Assembly: GCA_020249925.1 (NCBI GenBank)
Contig: JADCER010000005.1
Location: 310,001 to 374,000 of the forward strand
DNA from: Roseomonas sp.
Lineage (GTDB): Bacteria > Pseudomonadota > Alphaproteobacteria > Acetobacterales > Acetobacteraceae
Direction of reading: 5' to 3'
Length of the DNA: 64,000 bases
The notes under the pieces are model-generated. The model was not told the origin of the DNA. It did no database searches and saw nothing but the letters and a program-made list of their open reading frames with translations. Positions 10,810-19,661 of the stretch are shown here, in pieces. Both the position numbers and the translations under genes were made by a program. Position 1 is the stretch's first letter; the number at the start of each line of letters is the position of its first letter.

Positions 10810-11361
10810 TCACGCCGCAGCGCCTTCTGCGGCCTGCGCTTCCACAGCGGCGAGCGTACCCACCGCGGCATTAAGCTCGCCCTGCGTGCAAAGGCCCAGG
10901 ATAACGGGATCGCGCGGCTTGATATTCGCGCTGTTCCAATGGGTCTTGTCACGCACCTTGGCGATGGTTTCCTTGGTGGTGCCAAGCAGCTTCACAATGG
11001 TTGCTTCCGGCACCTGCGGGAAGTTGCGGAGCAGCCAGGCAATCGCATCCGGCCTATCATTGCGCTTGGAAACGGGCGTATAGCGCCCGCCCTTCGCCTT
11101 GGATTTCGGCAAATGGCTCACTTGCCGGACCATTTGCAGCCGCGCTTCGCTATCCGCTTCACAGCGCTGGATTTCTTCGCGCGTCAATTGACCATTGGTG
11201 ATCGGGTCATAGCCGATGATCCCCTGCGCCACTTCGCCATCGGCAATGGCCTGGATTTCAAGCGGGTGCATGCCGACAAATTCGGCGATCTGGTCAAAAG
11301 TAAGCGCGGTCTTGTCAATCAGCCACACGGCGGTGGCCTTGGGCATCAAGGGCTGGTTCAT
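10810..11361 (-). CDS. DUF1013 protein, TrcR-type cell-cycle transcriptional regulator
   Basis: The 183-aa protein matches the alphaproteobacterial DUF1013 family, named TrcR for a cell-cycle regulator that acts with RNA polymerase. Visible marks are TAVWLIDKTALTFDQIAEF, a helix-turn-helix-like opening, then PDAIAWLLRNFPQVPEATIVKLLGT, a second sigma-region-like helix set, and the Ala-rich end. Length is normal. It is a single gene; role here is by family. Confidence 0.85.
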   Translation of the reverse strand: MNQPLMPKATAVWLIDKTALTFDQIAEFVGMHPLEIQAIADGEVAQGIIGYDPITNGQLTREEIQRCEADSEARLQMVRQVSHLPKSKAKGGRYTPVSKRNDRPDAIAWLLRNFPQVPEATIVKLLGTTKETIAKVRDKTHWNSANIKPRDPVILGLCTQGELNAAVGTLAAVEAQAAEGAAA

Positions 11362-11468
11362 GGCATAACCTCAAGGGGCGGGCGGGCGAGAGAAACCCCC
11401 GCCTTGTTGCGGTTCCTATAGAGAGAGGCGCGGCCAGGGTCAAAACCCAGCCGCGGGAGGAGGATAAA

Positions 11469-11663
11469 ATGGCCCCGATCGAAGAAGAAGACCGCCCCCG
11501 GCGGGCGCCGCGTTTCCAGCCCATGGTGTTTGATGGCTGGGATGTGGCGCAACTGCGGGAATATATCGAGGCTTTGCAGGCCGAAATCAGCCGCGCCGAG
11601 GCAGCGATTGGCGCGCGGGACGCCCAACGCTTGGCGGCGGAGGCTTTTTTCAAGAAAGGGTGA
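11469..11663 (+). CDS. DUF1192-family small protein
   Basis: The 64-aa protein contains the family core FDGWDVAQLREYIEALQAEI followed by a coiled coil and FFKKG at the end. The family is found in alphaproteobacteria; function is unknown. It has a GAGGAGG ribosome binding site 5-10 bases before the ATG, and a strong hairpin right after its stop codon. Confidence 0.88.
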   Translation: MAPIEEEDRPRRAPRFQPMVFDGWDVAQLREYIEALQAEISRAEAAIGARDAQRLAAEAFFKKG

Positions 11664-11664
11664 G

Positions 11665-11688
11665 GCCCCGCCCGTTGCCGGGCGGGGC
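11665..11688. terminator. Bidirectional terminator hairpin between DUF1192 and hsp20 genes
   Basis: A perfect 10-bp GC stem, GCCCCGCCCG-TTGC-CGGGCGGGGC, lies two bases after the DUF1192 stop and 11 bases before the convergent hsp20 stop. There is no U tract, so termination strength is inferred from the stem and its place between convergent genes. Confidence 0.65.
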
Positions 11689-11698
11689 GCAATCATGG

Positions 11699-12163
11699 TC
11701 ACGCCGCTTGGGCAGGCGCTTCCGGCAGCGCTGCCGGGCGGCTGGCCTGCACCGGGATCTGGCGCGGCTTCAGCGCTTCGGGCACTTCATGGCGCAGCGC
11801 AATATGCAGCAAGCCGTTTTCAAGCTTGGCACCGCTGACCACGATATGGTCCGCCAGGACAAAGCGGCGCTCAAAACCACGGCCGGCAATGCCGCGATGC
11901 AGGAAGCGGCGGGTTTCATCGGGCGCGGCCTGGGCGCGACCCACCACCGTCAGCGTGTTCTGATGGGCGGTGATGTCCAGATCAGCCTCGGCAAAACCGG
12001 CAACCGCCATGGTCAGCACATAGCTGTCATCGCTAGTCTTTTCGATATTGTAGGGCGGGTAACCCCCGGGATCGGCACCAGTCCGGGCCGTATCCATCAG
12101 CCGCGCCAGGCGATCAAAGCCAATGGCGGTGCGGAAAAGGGGGGAGAAATCAATAGCATTCAT
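11699..12163 (-). CDS. Small heat shock protein (Hsp20/IbpA type)
   Basis: The start is the ATG at 12163, eight bases after AAGGAG; the longer frame upstream is not family-like. The 154-aa protein opens MNAIDFSPLFRTAIGFDRL, typical of IbpA/HspH, and carries the alpha-crystallin domain (PPYNIEKTSDDSYVLTMAV through LENGLLHIALRHEVPE). It is an ATP-independent holdase that keeps unfolded proteins soluble. The 204-bp gap upstream holds its promoter; I could not find a convincing heat-shock promoter there by eye. Confidence 0.93.
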   Translation of the reverse strand: MNAIDFSPLFRTAIGFDRLARLMDTARTGADPGGYPPYNIEKTSDDSYVLTMAVAGFAEADLDITAHQNTLTVVGRAQAAPDETRRFLHRGIAGRGFERRFVLADHIVVSGAKLENGLLHIALRHEVPEALKPRQIPVQASRPAALPEAPAQAA

Positions 12164-12367
12164 AGCAGGGACACTCCTTCGCAAAGCAAGGTCCGTTGAG
12201 GCCAGCGAACTGCACCCGATATGCCCCCATCTGGGCGGCAAGAGGCTTGGTCCGCACCAGGGGCCCGAATGGCGCCCCTTGGTGATCAAGACATGGAAAT
12301 CGTCCCGCCGCCAATCAAGGGGCGGCAGCTTCCATCCTCCGGATTTTTGCAAAGCGCGCCCTGTGCT

Positions 12368-12781
12368 TCAGGCGGCGCGGAAAGTGATAGGCTTCGCCCC
12401 TTCCCACAGCACCGCCCTGCCAGTCTTCGCCAGGCGGTCCAGGCCTTCACGAATGGTCAGGAAGTGGTTGCCGGCCAATTGGCCTGCCTTGCTGGCAAAG
12501 CAGGTGGGGCCATAGGCGACCAGGATTTCCGTCTCGCTCATCGAACCGGGATGCACAATGATCTGCCCTGGTGCTGGGTAGCTGGTCGCGTTTTCCCAGG
12601 GGATGGAAAGCTCGCGTTCACCCATCGGGATCCAGCAGGCTTCGCCGGACCAGCGCACATGAATAATGCGGTCCTGATAGGGCAGCAGGGCGCGGAAGCG
12701 CGCGCAGGTCTTGGGTGCGGCGGCGTCTTCAAAAAACGCCTCGAAAATCTCGCCACCAATATCAATGATGATGTCAGCCAT
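12368..12781 (-). CDS. DUF3830 family protein (cyclophilin-like fold)
   Basis: The 137-aa protein matches DUF3830: it opens with a beta strand and EIFEAFFEDAAAPKTCARF, and has HVRWSGEACWIPMG, SYPAPGQIIVHPG and ILVAYGPTCFASKAGQLAGN. The family is thought to have a cyclophilin-like fold and often sits beside hydrolase or transport genes; its substrate is unknown. The gene is alone here, between hsp20 and a helicase on the same strand. Confidence 0.82.
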   Translation of the reverse strand: MADIIIDIGGEIFEAFFEDAAAPKTCARFRALLPYQDRIIHVRWSGEACWIPMGERELSIPWENATSYPAPGQIIVHPGSMSETEILVAYGPTCFASKAGQLAGNHFLTIREGLDRLAKTGRAVLWEGAKPITFRAA

Positions 12782-12825
12782 CTGCTTCCCCCATGTCGCG
12801 CCGGCGCCACGCCAGCGCGCGGGGG

Positions 12826-14667
12826 TTACGCGACCCGGCCGCGCTTGCCAAGCCGGGGGGCGCCGCCGGGGCGCTTGCGCCCTTCCTGGCCGGGGGCAGG
12901 TTTGGCCTTCTTTTCAAAGCGCTTGGGCGGCTTGCCCGGCTTGCCTGGCTTGGGCGGCCTGGGGGCAGAGGCTGCCTTGGCAGGCCTCGCCTCACGCATG
13001 GGCGCGGCGCGTTCGGGCTTTGGTGGCGCTTCCCGCGCGGCTTGCCGGAAGGGCTGCATGGGCTGGATTTGGATATCCTCCCGATCATCGGCGCTGTTTT
13101 GCCGGGCGGCGGCGGCGAAGCGTTCCGCGGCATAGGGCGCGATTTCCACCATGGTTTCCTGGCCCAGGATGCGGATGCGCCCGATCTCCTGGCGCGTCAG
13201 ATGCCCGCGCCGGCACAAAAACGGCAGCAGCCAACGCGGATCAGCATTGCCATTCCGCCCGATATTGAGCCGGAACCACACGCCTTCCCCGCCACGCGGC
13301 GCATCGGCATCAGGCGCTTCCCGCCGCGCTTCGCGCCTTTCGGGCTTTTGTTCGGCAATTTCCTCGGGCGCCGGCAAGGGGGCGCGCAGCATTTTTATCA
13401 GCGCCGCAGCCAGGGTTTCGCTGGTGATATCGCTACCGGCCAGCAGGCGCTGGGCAAGTGCCAGATCATCTTCCGAAGCCTCTTCCGCCAAAACGCCGCG
13501 CGCCTGTTCGGCCAAGCGTTCGGCATCGCGCGCGCGCACCGCGTCAGCCGATGGCGCCGGCCCCCAGGTTGCCGCAACCTTGGCGGCACCGATCAACCGT
13601 TCCGCCATGCGACGGCGCGGATGCGGCACCAGCAAAACACTGGTGCCCTTGCGCCCGGCGCGGCCGGTGCGGCCACTGCGATGCAGCAGGGTTTCGGAAT
13701 CGCGCGGCAATTCTGCGTGGATAACCAAATCCAGTTCCGGCAAATCAATGCCACGCGCCGCGACATCGGTCGCGACACAAACGCGGGAACGGCCATCGCG
13801 CAGCGCCTGCAAGGCGCGCAGCCGCTCCGCCTGCGTCAATTCGCCGGAAAGCGCCACGGCGGGAAAGCCGCGCTCGGCCAGATTGCCATGCAGCCGCGCC
13901 ACCGCCGCGCGAGTTGCGCAAAACACCATCGCCAGCGGCGGGTTTTCCAGGCGCAGCAAATTCACCACCGCGCGTTCAATTTCATGCGGTGCAACCAGCA
14001 TGGCGCGATAGGTGATATCGCCATGCGCTTCTCCGCCGCCGCCCACTTCAAGGCGCAGCGCATCGCGCTGATAGCTTTTCGCCAGTGCGGCAATGGCGCG
14101 CGGCACGGTCGCCGAAAACATGAGCGTGCGACGTTCCGGCGGCAGGCGATCCAGGATTGCTTCCAATTCTTCCCGAAAGCCGAGGTCCAGCATCTCATCG
14201 GCTTCATCCAGCACCACAACGCGCAGCGCATCGGGCTTCAGATTGCCGCGTTCCAGATGATCACAAAGCCGGCCAGGCGTGCCCACAATGATATGCGCGC
14301 CGGCGAGCAATTGACGCTTTTCCGCAATGGGATCCATGCCGCCAACGCCGGATGCAATGCGCCCGCCGGCGGGCGCGTAGAGCCAGGTGAGCTCGGCCTT
14401 CACCTGCAAGGCCAATTCGCGCGTGGGCGCGACGACGATAGCGAGCGGCGCGCCAGGTGGCGGCAGGCGGTCAGCGCCGCCCAGCAATTCCGGCGCGATG
14501 GAAAGGCCAAAAGCAACCGTCTTGCCCGAGCCGGTTTGGGCCGAGACAAGCAAATCCCGCCCGGCGGCGTCTTCCGCGAGGACTGCGTTTTGTACGGGGG
14601 TGGGGGCGGCATAGCCGCGTGATGTCAGCGCCGATTGCAGCGCCGCAGGGATACCTGAAAAGGACAT
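12826..14667 (-). CDS. DEAD-box ATP-dependent RNA helicase (DeaD/CsdA-like)
   Basis: The 613-aa protein has all helicase motifs: Q motif with TPVQ near residue 25, AQTGSGKT (43-50), PTREL, VGTPGRL, DEAD (154-157), SAT and HRSGRTGRAGR. Behind the core, around residues 475-550, is a DbpA-like RNA-binding domain (GVWFRLNIGRNGNADPRWLL, LPFLCRRGHLTRQEIG). The last 70 residues are a Lys/Arg/Pro/Gly-rich disordered tail. Such enzymes remodel rRNA or mRNA, often in ribosome assembly or cold adaptation; the target is not shown by the sequence. Confidence 0.93.
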   Translation of the reverse strand: MSFSGIPAALQSALTSRGYAAPTPVQNAVLAEDAAGRDLLVSAQTGSGKTVAFGLSIAPELLGGADRLPPPGAPLAIVVAPTRELALQVKAELTWLYAPAGGRIASGVGGMDPIAEKRQLLAGAHIIVGTPGRLCDHLERGNLKPDALRVVVLDEADEMLDLGFREELEAILDRLPPERRTLMFSATVPRAIAALAKSYQRDALRLEVGGGGEAHGDITYRAMLVAPHEIERAVVNLLRLENPPLAMVFCATRAAVARLHGNLAERGFPAVALSGELTQAERLRALQALRDGRSRVCVATDVAARGIDLPELDLVIHAELPRDSETLLHRSGRTGRAGRKGTSVLLVPHPRRRMAERLIGAAKVAATWGPAPSADAVRARDAERLAEQARGVLAEEASEDDLALAQRLLAGSDITSETLAAALIKMLRAPLPAPEEIAEQKPERREARREAPDADAPRGGEGVWFRLNIGRNGNADPRWLLPFLCRRGHLTRQEIGRIRILGQETMVEIAPYAAERFAAAARQNSADDREDIQIQPMQPFRQAAREAPPKPERAAPMREARPAKAASAPRPPKPGKPGKPPKRFEKKAKPAPGQEGRKRPGGAPRLGKRGRVA

Positions 14668-14803
14668 GGGGAGTTTGGTCTCGGAAAAAGCAAGCCTTTC
14701 CTTGCGCCCCGGCGCCGTGCCGCGTCAAGCTTTGCGTGGTTTTGGGCATTGATCCCGGCGCATGGCTGGGTCACGGTAGGCGGCATTGAAAAGGAGGAAC
14801 ACC

Positions 14804-15415
14804 ATGCAAGAAACCATCATATTCCCGGGGAAAGTCGAATGGTCGGGCGAAAATCCGGGGATTTCCCTGAAGGAGGACCCGAATGGCCCCTTCACCACAC
14901 TCGCCAGTTTTTTCCGCGTGGTGCTTTCCCCCCATGGCGCCGGCCATGCGCTGGTGCTGATGCAATCCCCGCATGAGGCGAACCCGCCGGAAGCGGCCGC
15001 GAATTGGTGCCTGACGGATAATGAAACCCTCGCGCGCTGGCTGATTGCAGAATACCTCAGCCATTTCGGCGCCTTTCGCGGCATTGCGGGGCTTTCGGGC
15101 CTGCGGTTTCGCAAGCTGGATGAGGTGAAAAGCGCGGGCGATCCGCGCAGCCATTACAGCGAAAGCGTGCGCGCGGGGGATATGACGGTTTCCATGGCGT
15201 GGCAGGGCCTGGGTGAGCCCTTTTGCTTCGCCTTCGCGCCACCGCAATCCGCGACCGGCAAGCATGTGATGCCGAGCCTGTTTATCGGCTGCGAAAGCGC
15301 CGCCGTGACGGTGAATGGTGTTCGCCGCCCCGGCGCGCCGATTCCGCGCGAAGTGGCGGGGCGCAAGATCAGCACCGCGATGCTCGCCTTCTGCGAGACA
15401 TGGCTGCGCGTTTAG
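14804..15415 (+). CDS. Conserved hypothetical protein, 203 aa
   Basis: Start is the ATG at 14804, preceded by AAGGAGG; a TTG 18 bases upstream is less likely. I do not recognise the family. The protein is soluble, with no signal peptide or membrane helix, and begins MQETIIFPGKVEWSGENPGI. It has a mixed alpha/beta look, with HALVLMQSPHEANPP and SLFIGCESAAVTVNGVRRPG as possible conserved parts. It is convergent with the HMG-CoA lyase gene (6 bp between stops). Confidence 0.7.
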   Translation: MQETIIFPGKVEWSGENPGISLKEDPNGPFTTLASFFRVVLSPHGAGHALVLMQSPHEANPPEAAANWCLTDNETLARWLIAEYLSHFGAFRGIAGLSGLRFRKLDEVKSAGDPRSHYSESVRAGDMTVSMAWQGLGEPFCFAFAPPQSATGKHVMPSLFIGCESAAVTVNGVRRPGAPIPREVAGRKISTAMLAFCETWLRV

Positions 15416-15421
15416 TCGCGT

Positions 15422-16378
15422 TTAGGCCGCGCGGTATTGCCGGAGCGATCCGGCATGCATGATCCGCCCCGCGAGTGGGCGGCCAATGATGCGTTCCGCA
15501 AGCCGCGCGGCTTCAATCAGCCGGTCAAGGTCAATGCCGGTATCAATGCCCATCTCGTGACAGAGAAATACCATATCTTCCGTGCAGATATTCCCAGCAC
15601 CGCGCGCATCACCATGCCCGGCAAAGGGGCAACCGCCCAAGCCCGCCACGGAGCTGTCAAATAGCGAAACACCCATTTCAAGCGCCGCCAGCACATTGGC
15701 GGTGCCAAGCCCGCGCGTATCATGCAAATGCAGCCCCACTTCCACATCGGGGAGTTTTTCGCGCAGCATGCCGACAAGGCGGCGCACCGCCTGCGGATTG
15801 GCCCAGCCCATGGTGTCGGCGAAATAGAGCTTTTTCAGGTCAATGCCGCGTTCCGCACAAACCCGATGCGCCCAGAGCAATTCCTGCACCGGCCTTTCGG
15901 GCGGAATCTCGCCTTCATAATTGCAGCCAAAGGCGGTCATTACCAAGGCGCGTTCCACTGTGACGCCGGCTTCAGCGTAAAGATCAAGCCAGCGCACCAC
16001 ACGATCACGCATTTCGGCGGCAGTGCAGTTATTGTTGCGCTTGGCGAAGGCATCCGATGTGTAAAGGCTGATCTTGCCGACCAGATCAACGCCTTGTGCG
16101 GCGCGCGCACGGTTGAAACCCTGTTCATTCAGCCAAAGCGCTTCATAACGAACGCCAGGGCGCTTTTTGATGGCAGCGAAAAACGCGTCTGAATCTACCA
16201 TTTGCGGCACCGCCTTGGGGGAGACGAAGGACGCCACCTGAATGGCGGTGAGGCCGGTTTCCGCCAGCGCTTCCACCAGCGCGACGCGATCGGCCAAGGG
16301 ATAGATCACGGGTTCGATCTGGAAGCCCTCACGCGGGCCTTCTTCGTGGAAATGGACATGCTTTGGCAGATCAGACAT
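15422..16378 (-). CDS. Hydroxymethylglutaryl-CoA lyase family protein
   Basis: The 318-aa TIM-barrel protein starts HVHFHEEGPREGFQIEPVIY, the DxxRDG-like opening of the HMGL family (here GPREGFQ). It also has the divalent-metal HLHDTRGLGTANVLAALEMG and VAGLGGCPFAGHGDARGAGN, containing the active-site Cys. HMG-CoA lyases split HMG-CoA into acetyl-CoA and acetoacetate. In these bacteria such genes often pair with CaiB CoA-transferases and Bug proteins, as here (divergent at 16487), so the true substrate may be another 3-hydroxy-3-methyl acyl-CoA. Confidence 0.88.
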   Translation of the reverse strand: MSDLPKHVHFHEEGPREGFQIEPVIYPLADRVALVEALAETGLTAIQVASFVSPKAVPQMVDSDAFFAAIKKRPGVRYEALWLNEQGFNRARAAQGVDLVGKISLYTSDAFAKRNNNCTAAEMRDRVVRWLDLYAEAGVTVERALVMTAFGCNYEGEIPPERPVQELLWAHRVCAERGIDLKKLYFADTMGWANPQAVRRLVGMLREKLPDVEVGLHLHDTRGLGTANVLAALEMGVSLFDSSVAGLGGCPFAGHGDARGAGNICTEDMVFLCHEMGIDTGIDLDRLIEAARLAERIIGRPLAGRIMHAGSLRQYRAA

Positions 16379-16486
16379 GGCGGTTTCCCTATTCAGGCAG
16401 ATGTTGACAGCCTGGCCCGGCGCGATGACGCTTAGCGGTGACTATGGCGCTGCCCGCGACGCCGCGCCAGAGCCGAGGGAAACGCC

Positions 16487-17470
16487 ATGAAACACACCAT
16501 CATGCCGCGCCGCGCGGCGCTTTTGGGGGCTTTGGGCTTGGCGGGGGCGGGCAGCGCCGCGGCGCAACCGGCCGGGCGCTGGCCGGATCGGCCCATTCGC
16601 TTCATTGTTGCTTTCCCCGCCGGCAGCGGCACGGATGTCACCACGCGCAATTTCACCGATGCGCTGAGTGCGGAACTTGGGCAGCCGGTTGTCGTGGATA
16701 ATCGCGGTGGTGCCAATGGGTTCATCGCATCCGAAGCGGTCGCGCGGGCGCGACCTGATGGTTACACTTTCCTCTCCACCGCCAATACCACGCATGGATC
16801 AAACCCGGCGCTGTTTCATCGCCTGCCCTATGATCCCGTGGCCGATTTCGCGCCGGTTGCGCTGATCGGTGTGGGCGTATTGCTGGTGGTGGTCAATAAT
16901 GATTTGCCGGTGCGCAGCATGCGTGAGCTTGCCGATTACGCGCGCGCTAATCCTGGAAAGCTCAATTTCGCCTCCGGCAGTGCCTCATCCCGCGTGGCGG
17001 GGGAGATGTTCAAAGCCATGGCCGGGGTGGATATGGTGAATGTCACCTACCGCTCAAACCCGCTTGGCATCACGGATGTGATTGGCGGCGTGGCACAGGT
17101 AATGTTTGTGGATGCCACAACCTCCATGCCGCAGGCGCGCGAAGGCCGCGTGCGCGCGATTGGTGTCACCAGCCGTCAACGCGTTGCCATGATGCCTGAT
17201 CTGCCGACGGTCGAAGAACAGGGCTTCCCCGGTTATGAAATGCTCTCCTGGAATGCGATCTATGCGCCTTCCGGCACGCCGCCCGAAATCGTCACGCGCG
17301 TGAATGGCCTGGTGAATGAGATCATGGCGCGCCCCGCGGTACGCGAACGCCTGACCGCAAGCGGCATGGTGCTGCGCCCGGGATCGCCTGATGATCTCGC
17401 GCGTTTCCAAGCCGCCGAGATCGAGAAATGGAAGCGCTTGGTGCGCGAAGCTGGGATTGAATTGCAATGA
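16487..17470 (+). CDS. Bug-family tripartite tricarboxylate transporter substrate-binding protein
   Basis: The 327-aa protein has a twin-Arg-like signal (MPRRAALLGALGLAGAGSAAA-Q) and the Bug/TctC fold: WPDRPIRFIVAFPAGSGTD, QPVVVDNRGGANGFIASE, GYTFLSTANTTH, LNFASGSASS and AIGVTSRQR. These periplasmic proteins bind carboxylates or related small acids. It overlaps the downstream CaiB gene by 4 bp, so the ligand is likely the acid activated by that enzyme. No TctA/TctB membrane partner lies nearby, as is common for Bug proteins. Confidence 0.93.
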   Translation: MKHTIMPRRAALLGALGLAGAGSAAAQPAGRWPDRPIRFIVAFPAGSGTDVTTRNFTDALSAELGQPVVVDNRGGANGFIASEAVARARPDGYTFLSTANTTHGSNPALFHRLPYDPVADFAPVALIGVGVLLVVVNNDLPVRSMRELADYARANPGKLNFASGSASSRVAGEMFKAMAGVDMVNVTYRSNPLGITDVIGGVAQVMFVDATTSMPQAREGRVRAIGVTSRQRVAMMPDLPTVEEQGFPGYEMLSWNAIYAPSGTPPEIVTRVNGLVNEIMARPAVRERLTASGMVLRPGSPDDLARFQAAEIEKWKRLVREAGIELQ

Positions 17471-18594
17471 CGGGCGTATTGTCTGGTGTGAGCGTGGTGG
17501 AGCTTGGCCAGGTACTGGCCGGGCCCTTTGCAGGCGCGATTTTCGCTGATCTTGGCGCCGATGTGATCAAGGTCGAAAAACCCGATGGTGGCGATGATGC
17601 GCGCCGCATGGGCCCCGATTTTCGCCATGGCGATGCGCTGAATTTCCATGAATTCAATCGCGGCAAGAAATCCGTCACCCTTGATCTGAAATCACCGGAG
17701 GGGGTGGAGGCTTTGCATGGCTTGCTCGCCCATGCCGATATCATGCTGCATAATCTCCGCCCCGGCGCGGCGGAGGCGTTGGGGATTGGCGCGCAAGCAG
17801 TAACCGCGCGGCATCCGCATTTGATCTATTGTGAGATGTCGGCTTTTGGCCATGTCGGGCCGGAAAAGCTGCGCCCCGGTTATGAACCGCTATTGCAGGC
17901 ATTCGGTGGGCTTTCTTCCATCACTGGGGAACCGAATGGGCCGCCGGTGCGCATGGGGGCATCTGTGGTTGATCAGGGGACGGGGCTTTGGACCGTGCTT
18001 GGCGCGCTCGCCATGCTGGAACGGCGCCACCGCACGGGGCAGGGTGGTGTGGTGAATACATCGCTGTTCGAAACAGCGCTGTTGTGGGCGGGGCAGAAGA
18101 TCAGCGCCTATGTGAATATGGGCAAGCTGCCGGAACGCCATGCCTCTGGCCATCCCAATCTGACACCTTATGAGGCGTTTGATGCGGCGGATGGGCCAGT
18201 GCTGGTCTGTTGCGGCAATGATCGCTTGTTCGCGAAATTCGCCGCTGAATTGGGCCATGCAGAATGGGCGAGTGATGAAAGGTTTTCGACCAATCGCGCC
18301 AGGCTGAAACATAAGGCGCTGCTGCTGCCGATGATCGCCGCACTGATGCGCATCACGCCGCGCGCCGAATGGCTGGAACGCTTGGCGCGTATTGGCGTGC
18401 CTTGCGCGCCGGTGAATAGCATTCCAGAAGTGCTGGCCGAACCGCAAACCCAGGCGCTTGGCATGGTGCAACCCGTACCGAATGAGGATTTTTCGCTGGT
18501 TGCCATGCCGCTTTCCTTCAATGGCGAAAGGCCGCGCATGGCCGGCCCAGCGCCACGGCTTGGCGCGCATAATGCAGAGGTTTTGAAGGGCTGA
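17467..18594 (+). CDS. CaiB/BaiF family CoA-transferase (class III)
   Basis: The 375-aa enzyme begins LSGVSVVELGQVLAGPFAG and has LGADVIKVEKPDGGDDARR, NRGKKSVTLDLKSPEG, the active-site Asp region (HADIMLHNLRPG) and GYEPLLQAFGGLSSITGEP. Class III enzymes move CoA between carboxylic acids. It is translationally coupled to the Bug protein and divergent from HMG-CoA lyase, suggesting a small route: uptake of an organic acid, CoA activation and lyase cleavage. The acid is unknown. Confidence 0.94.
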   Translation: MTGVLSGVSVVELGQVLAGPFAGAIFADLGADVIKVEKPDGGDDARRMGPDFRHGDALNFHEFNRGKKSVTLDLKSPEGVEALHGLLAHADIMLHNLRPGAAEALGIGAQAVTARHPHLIYCEMSAFGHVGPEKLRPGYEPLLQAFGGLSSITGEPNGPPVRMGASVVDQGTGLWTVLGALAMLERRHRTGQGGVVNTSLFETALLWAGQKISAYVNMGKLPERHASGHPNLTPYEAFDAADGPVLVCCGNDRLFAKFAAELGHAEWASDERFSTNRARLKHKALLLPMIAALMRITPRAEWLERLARIGVPCAPVNSIPEVLAEPQTQALGMVQPVPNEDFSLVAMPLSFNGERPRMAGPAPRLGAHNAEVLKG

Positions 18595-18614
18595 TTGGCA
18601 AATCACACGACGAT

Positions 18615-19574
18615 TTATGCTGCCAGGATAGCCTCCACAATCTCCTGCACCTCCAAGGCTTCGCGTAAAGTGGCCAGCCGATGCGCTTCCCCGCGCGTCA
18701 TTGCAGCAACCTCCGCCAATTGGCCTTTCAGCACCATGGGGCGCATTTTCTCATTGGGCAGCGCATCCGGCGCCTGCGCCCAATGGCCATCCGCGCCCAG
18801 CCTTTCGGCAAAGGACCAATCACGCAGCCGGATGGCGCCATTCAACGTCCAGGTATTGTGATCATCCTTGGCTGTGGTGCCGACTGAGCCTTGCAGCGTA
18901 ACCGGCACGCTACCCGCCATCAGCCGCGCGGTAATGGCGGACTCCGCGCCATCGCCAGCTGGATAGGTGACTTGCGCTTCCAATAGCTTCAGCGGACCCA
19001 ATTGCCGGCGCGTGAGGAACAGAAAGTGGGAGACAACTTCGCGCGTAAACCCGCCCTCGGCCCGTTTCGCGAGCCAGCTTGCCGCCGCCTGCTGCCAGCC
19101 GCGCGGCCAAGTGGGGAAGGCGACTTCAATGGCAAGGCTTTCAGGCGTGATTGCCGCGCGCCAGGCGGAAAGCTGCGCCACGGCGGGCGAGGACGCCATG
19201 GGGAAATTCACCGCCGCCCGGGCGCCGGCTGCCTCTGCCCGCGCGACAAAGGCGCGCGCCTCCGCAAGCGATGTCGCGAGCGGTTTTTCGATAAAAACAC
19301 TGCGACCCGCCGCAATGGCCGCATCAGCCAGCGGAATATGCGCGGCTGGCGGGGCTGCGATGTAAAGACAATCACAGGCGGTGATCACCGCATCCGGTGT
19401 GGCCAGCATGCGCGGCGCGCCGGTGATGCCAGCCAAACGCGTCGCCGCCGCCGGTGCGGGGTCCCAGACCGCGACGGGGGTGACGCTTTCGGCGGCATGG
19501 TCCAGAGCAGCGCGCAGCAGGCGCTCACCCATGATGCCAAGGCCGATGATACCAAGTGAGACGGGCGGTGCCAT
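18615..19574 (-). CDS. Gfo/Idh/MocA family NAD(P)-dependent oxidoreductase
   Basis: Start at the ATG at 19574 (319 aa); a TTG at 19592 is also in frame but the ATG has AGGA about 11 bases upstream. The N-terminal Rossmann domain shows SLGIIGLGIMGERLL, then VFIEKPLATSLAEA with the family EKP lysine, and FTREVVSHFLFLTRR in the second domain. Members oxidise or reduce sugars, inositols and other alcohols. It is convergent with the CaiB gene. Substrate unknown. Confidence 0.88.
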   Translation of the reverse strand: MAPPVSLGIIGLGIMGERLLRAALDHAAESVTPVAVWDPAPAAATRLAGITGAPRMLATPDAVITACDCLYIAAPPAAHIPLADAAIAAGRSVFIEKPLATSLAEARAFVARAEAAGARAAVNFPMASSPAVAQLSAWRAAITPESLAIEVAFPTWPRGWQQAAASWLAKRAEGGFTREVVSHFLFLTRRQLGPLKLLEAQVTYPAGDGAESAITARLMAGSVPVTLQGSVGTTAKDDHNTWTLNGAIRLRDWSFAERLGADGHWAQAPDALPNEKMRPMVLKGQLAEVAAMTRGEAHRLATLREALEVQEIVEAILAA

Positions 19575-19661
19575 TTGAATGCTGTCCTGCAAGGGGCTTG
19601 TGACAAAGCCTGACTGCCATCACCATGGCCGAACCGCAACCCAAAGGCCGGAAGGGCGCGC

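Noticed and set aside
12164-12367. Heat-shock sigma-32 promoter or ROSE thermometer before hsp20
   Set aside because: No convincing -35/-10 pair or hairpin covering the ribosome binding site could be found by eye.
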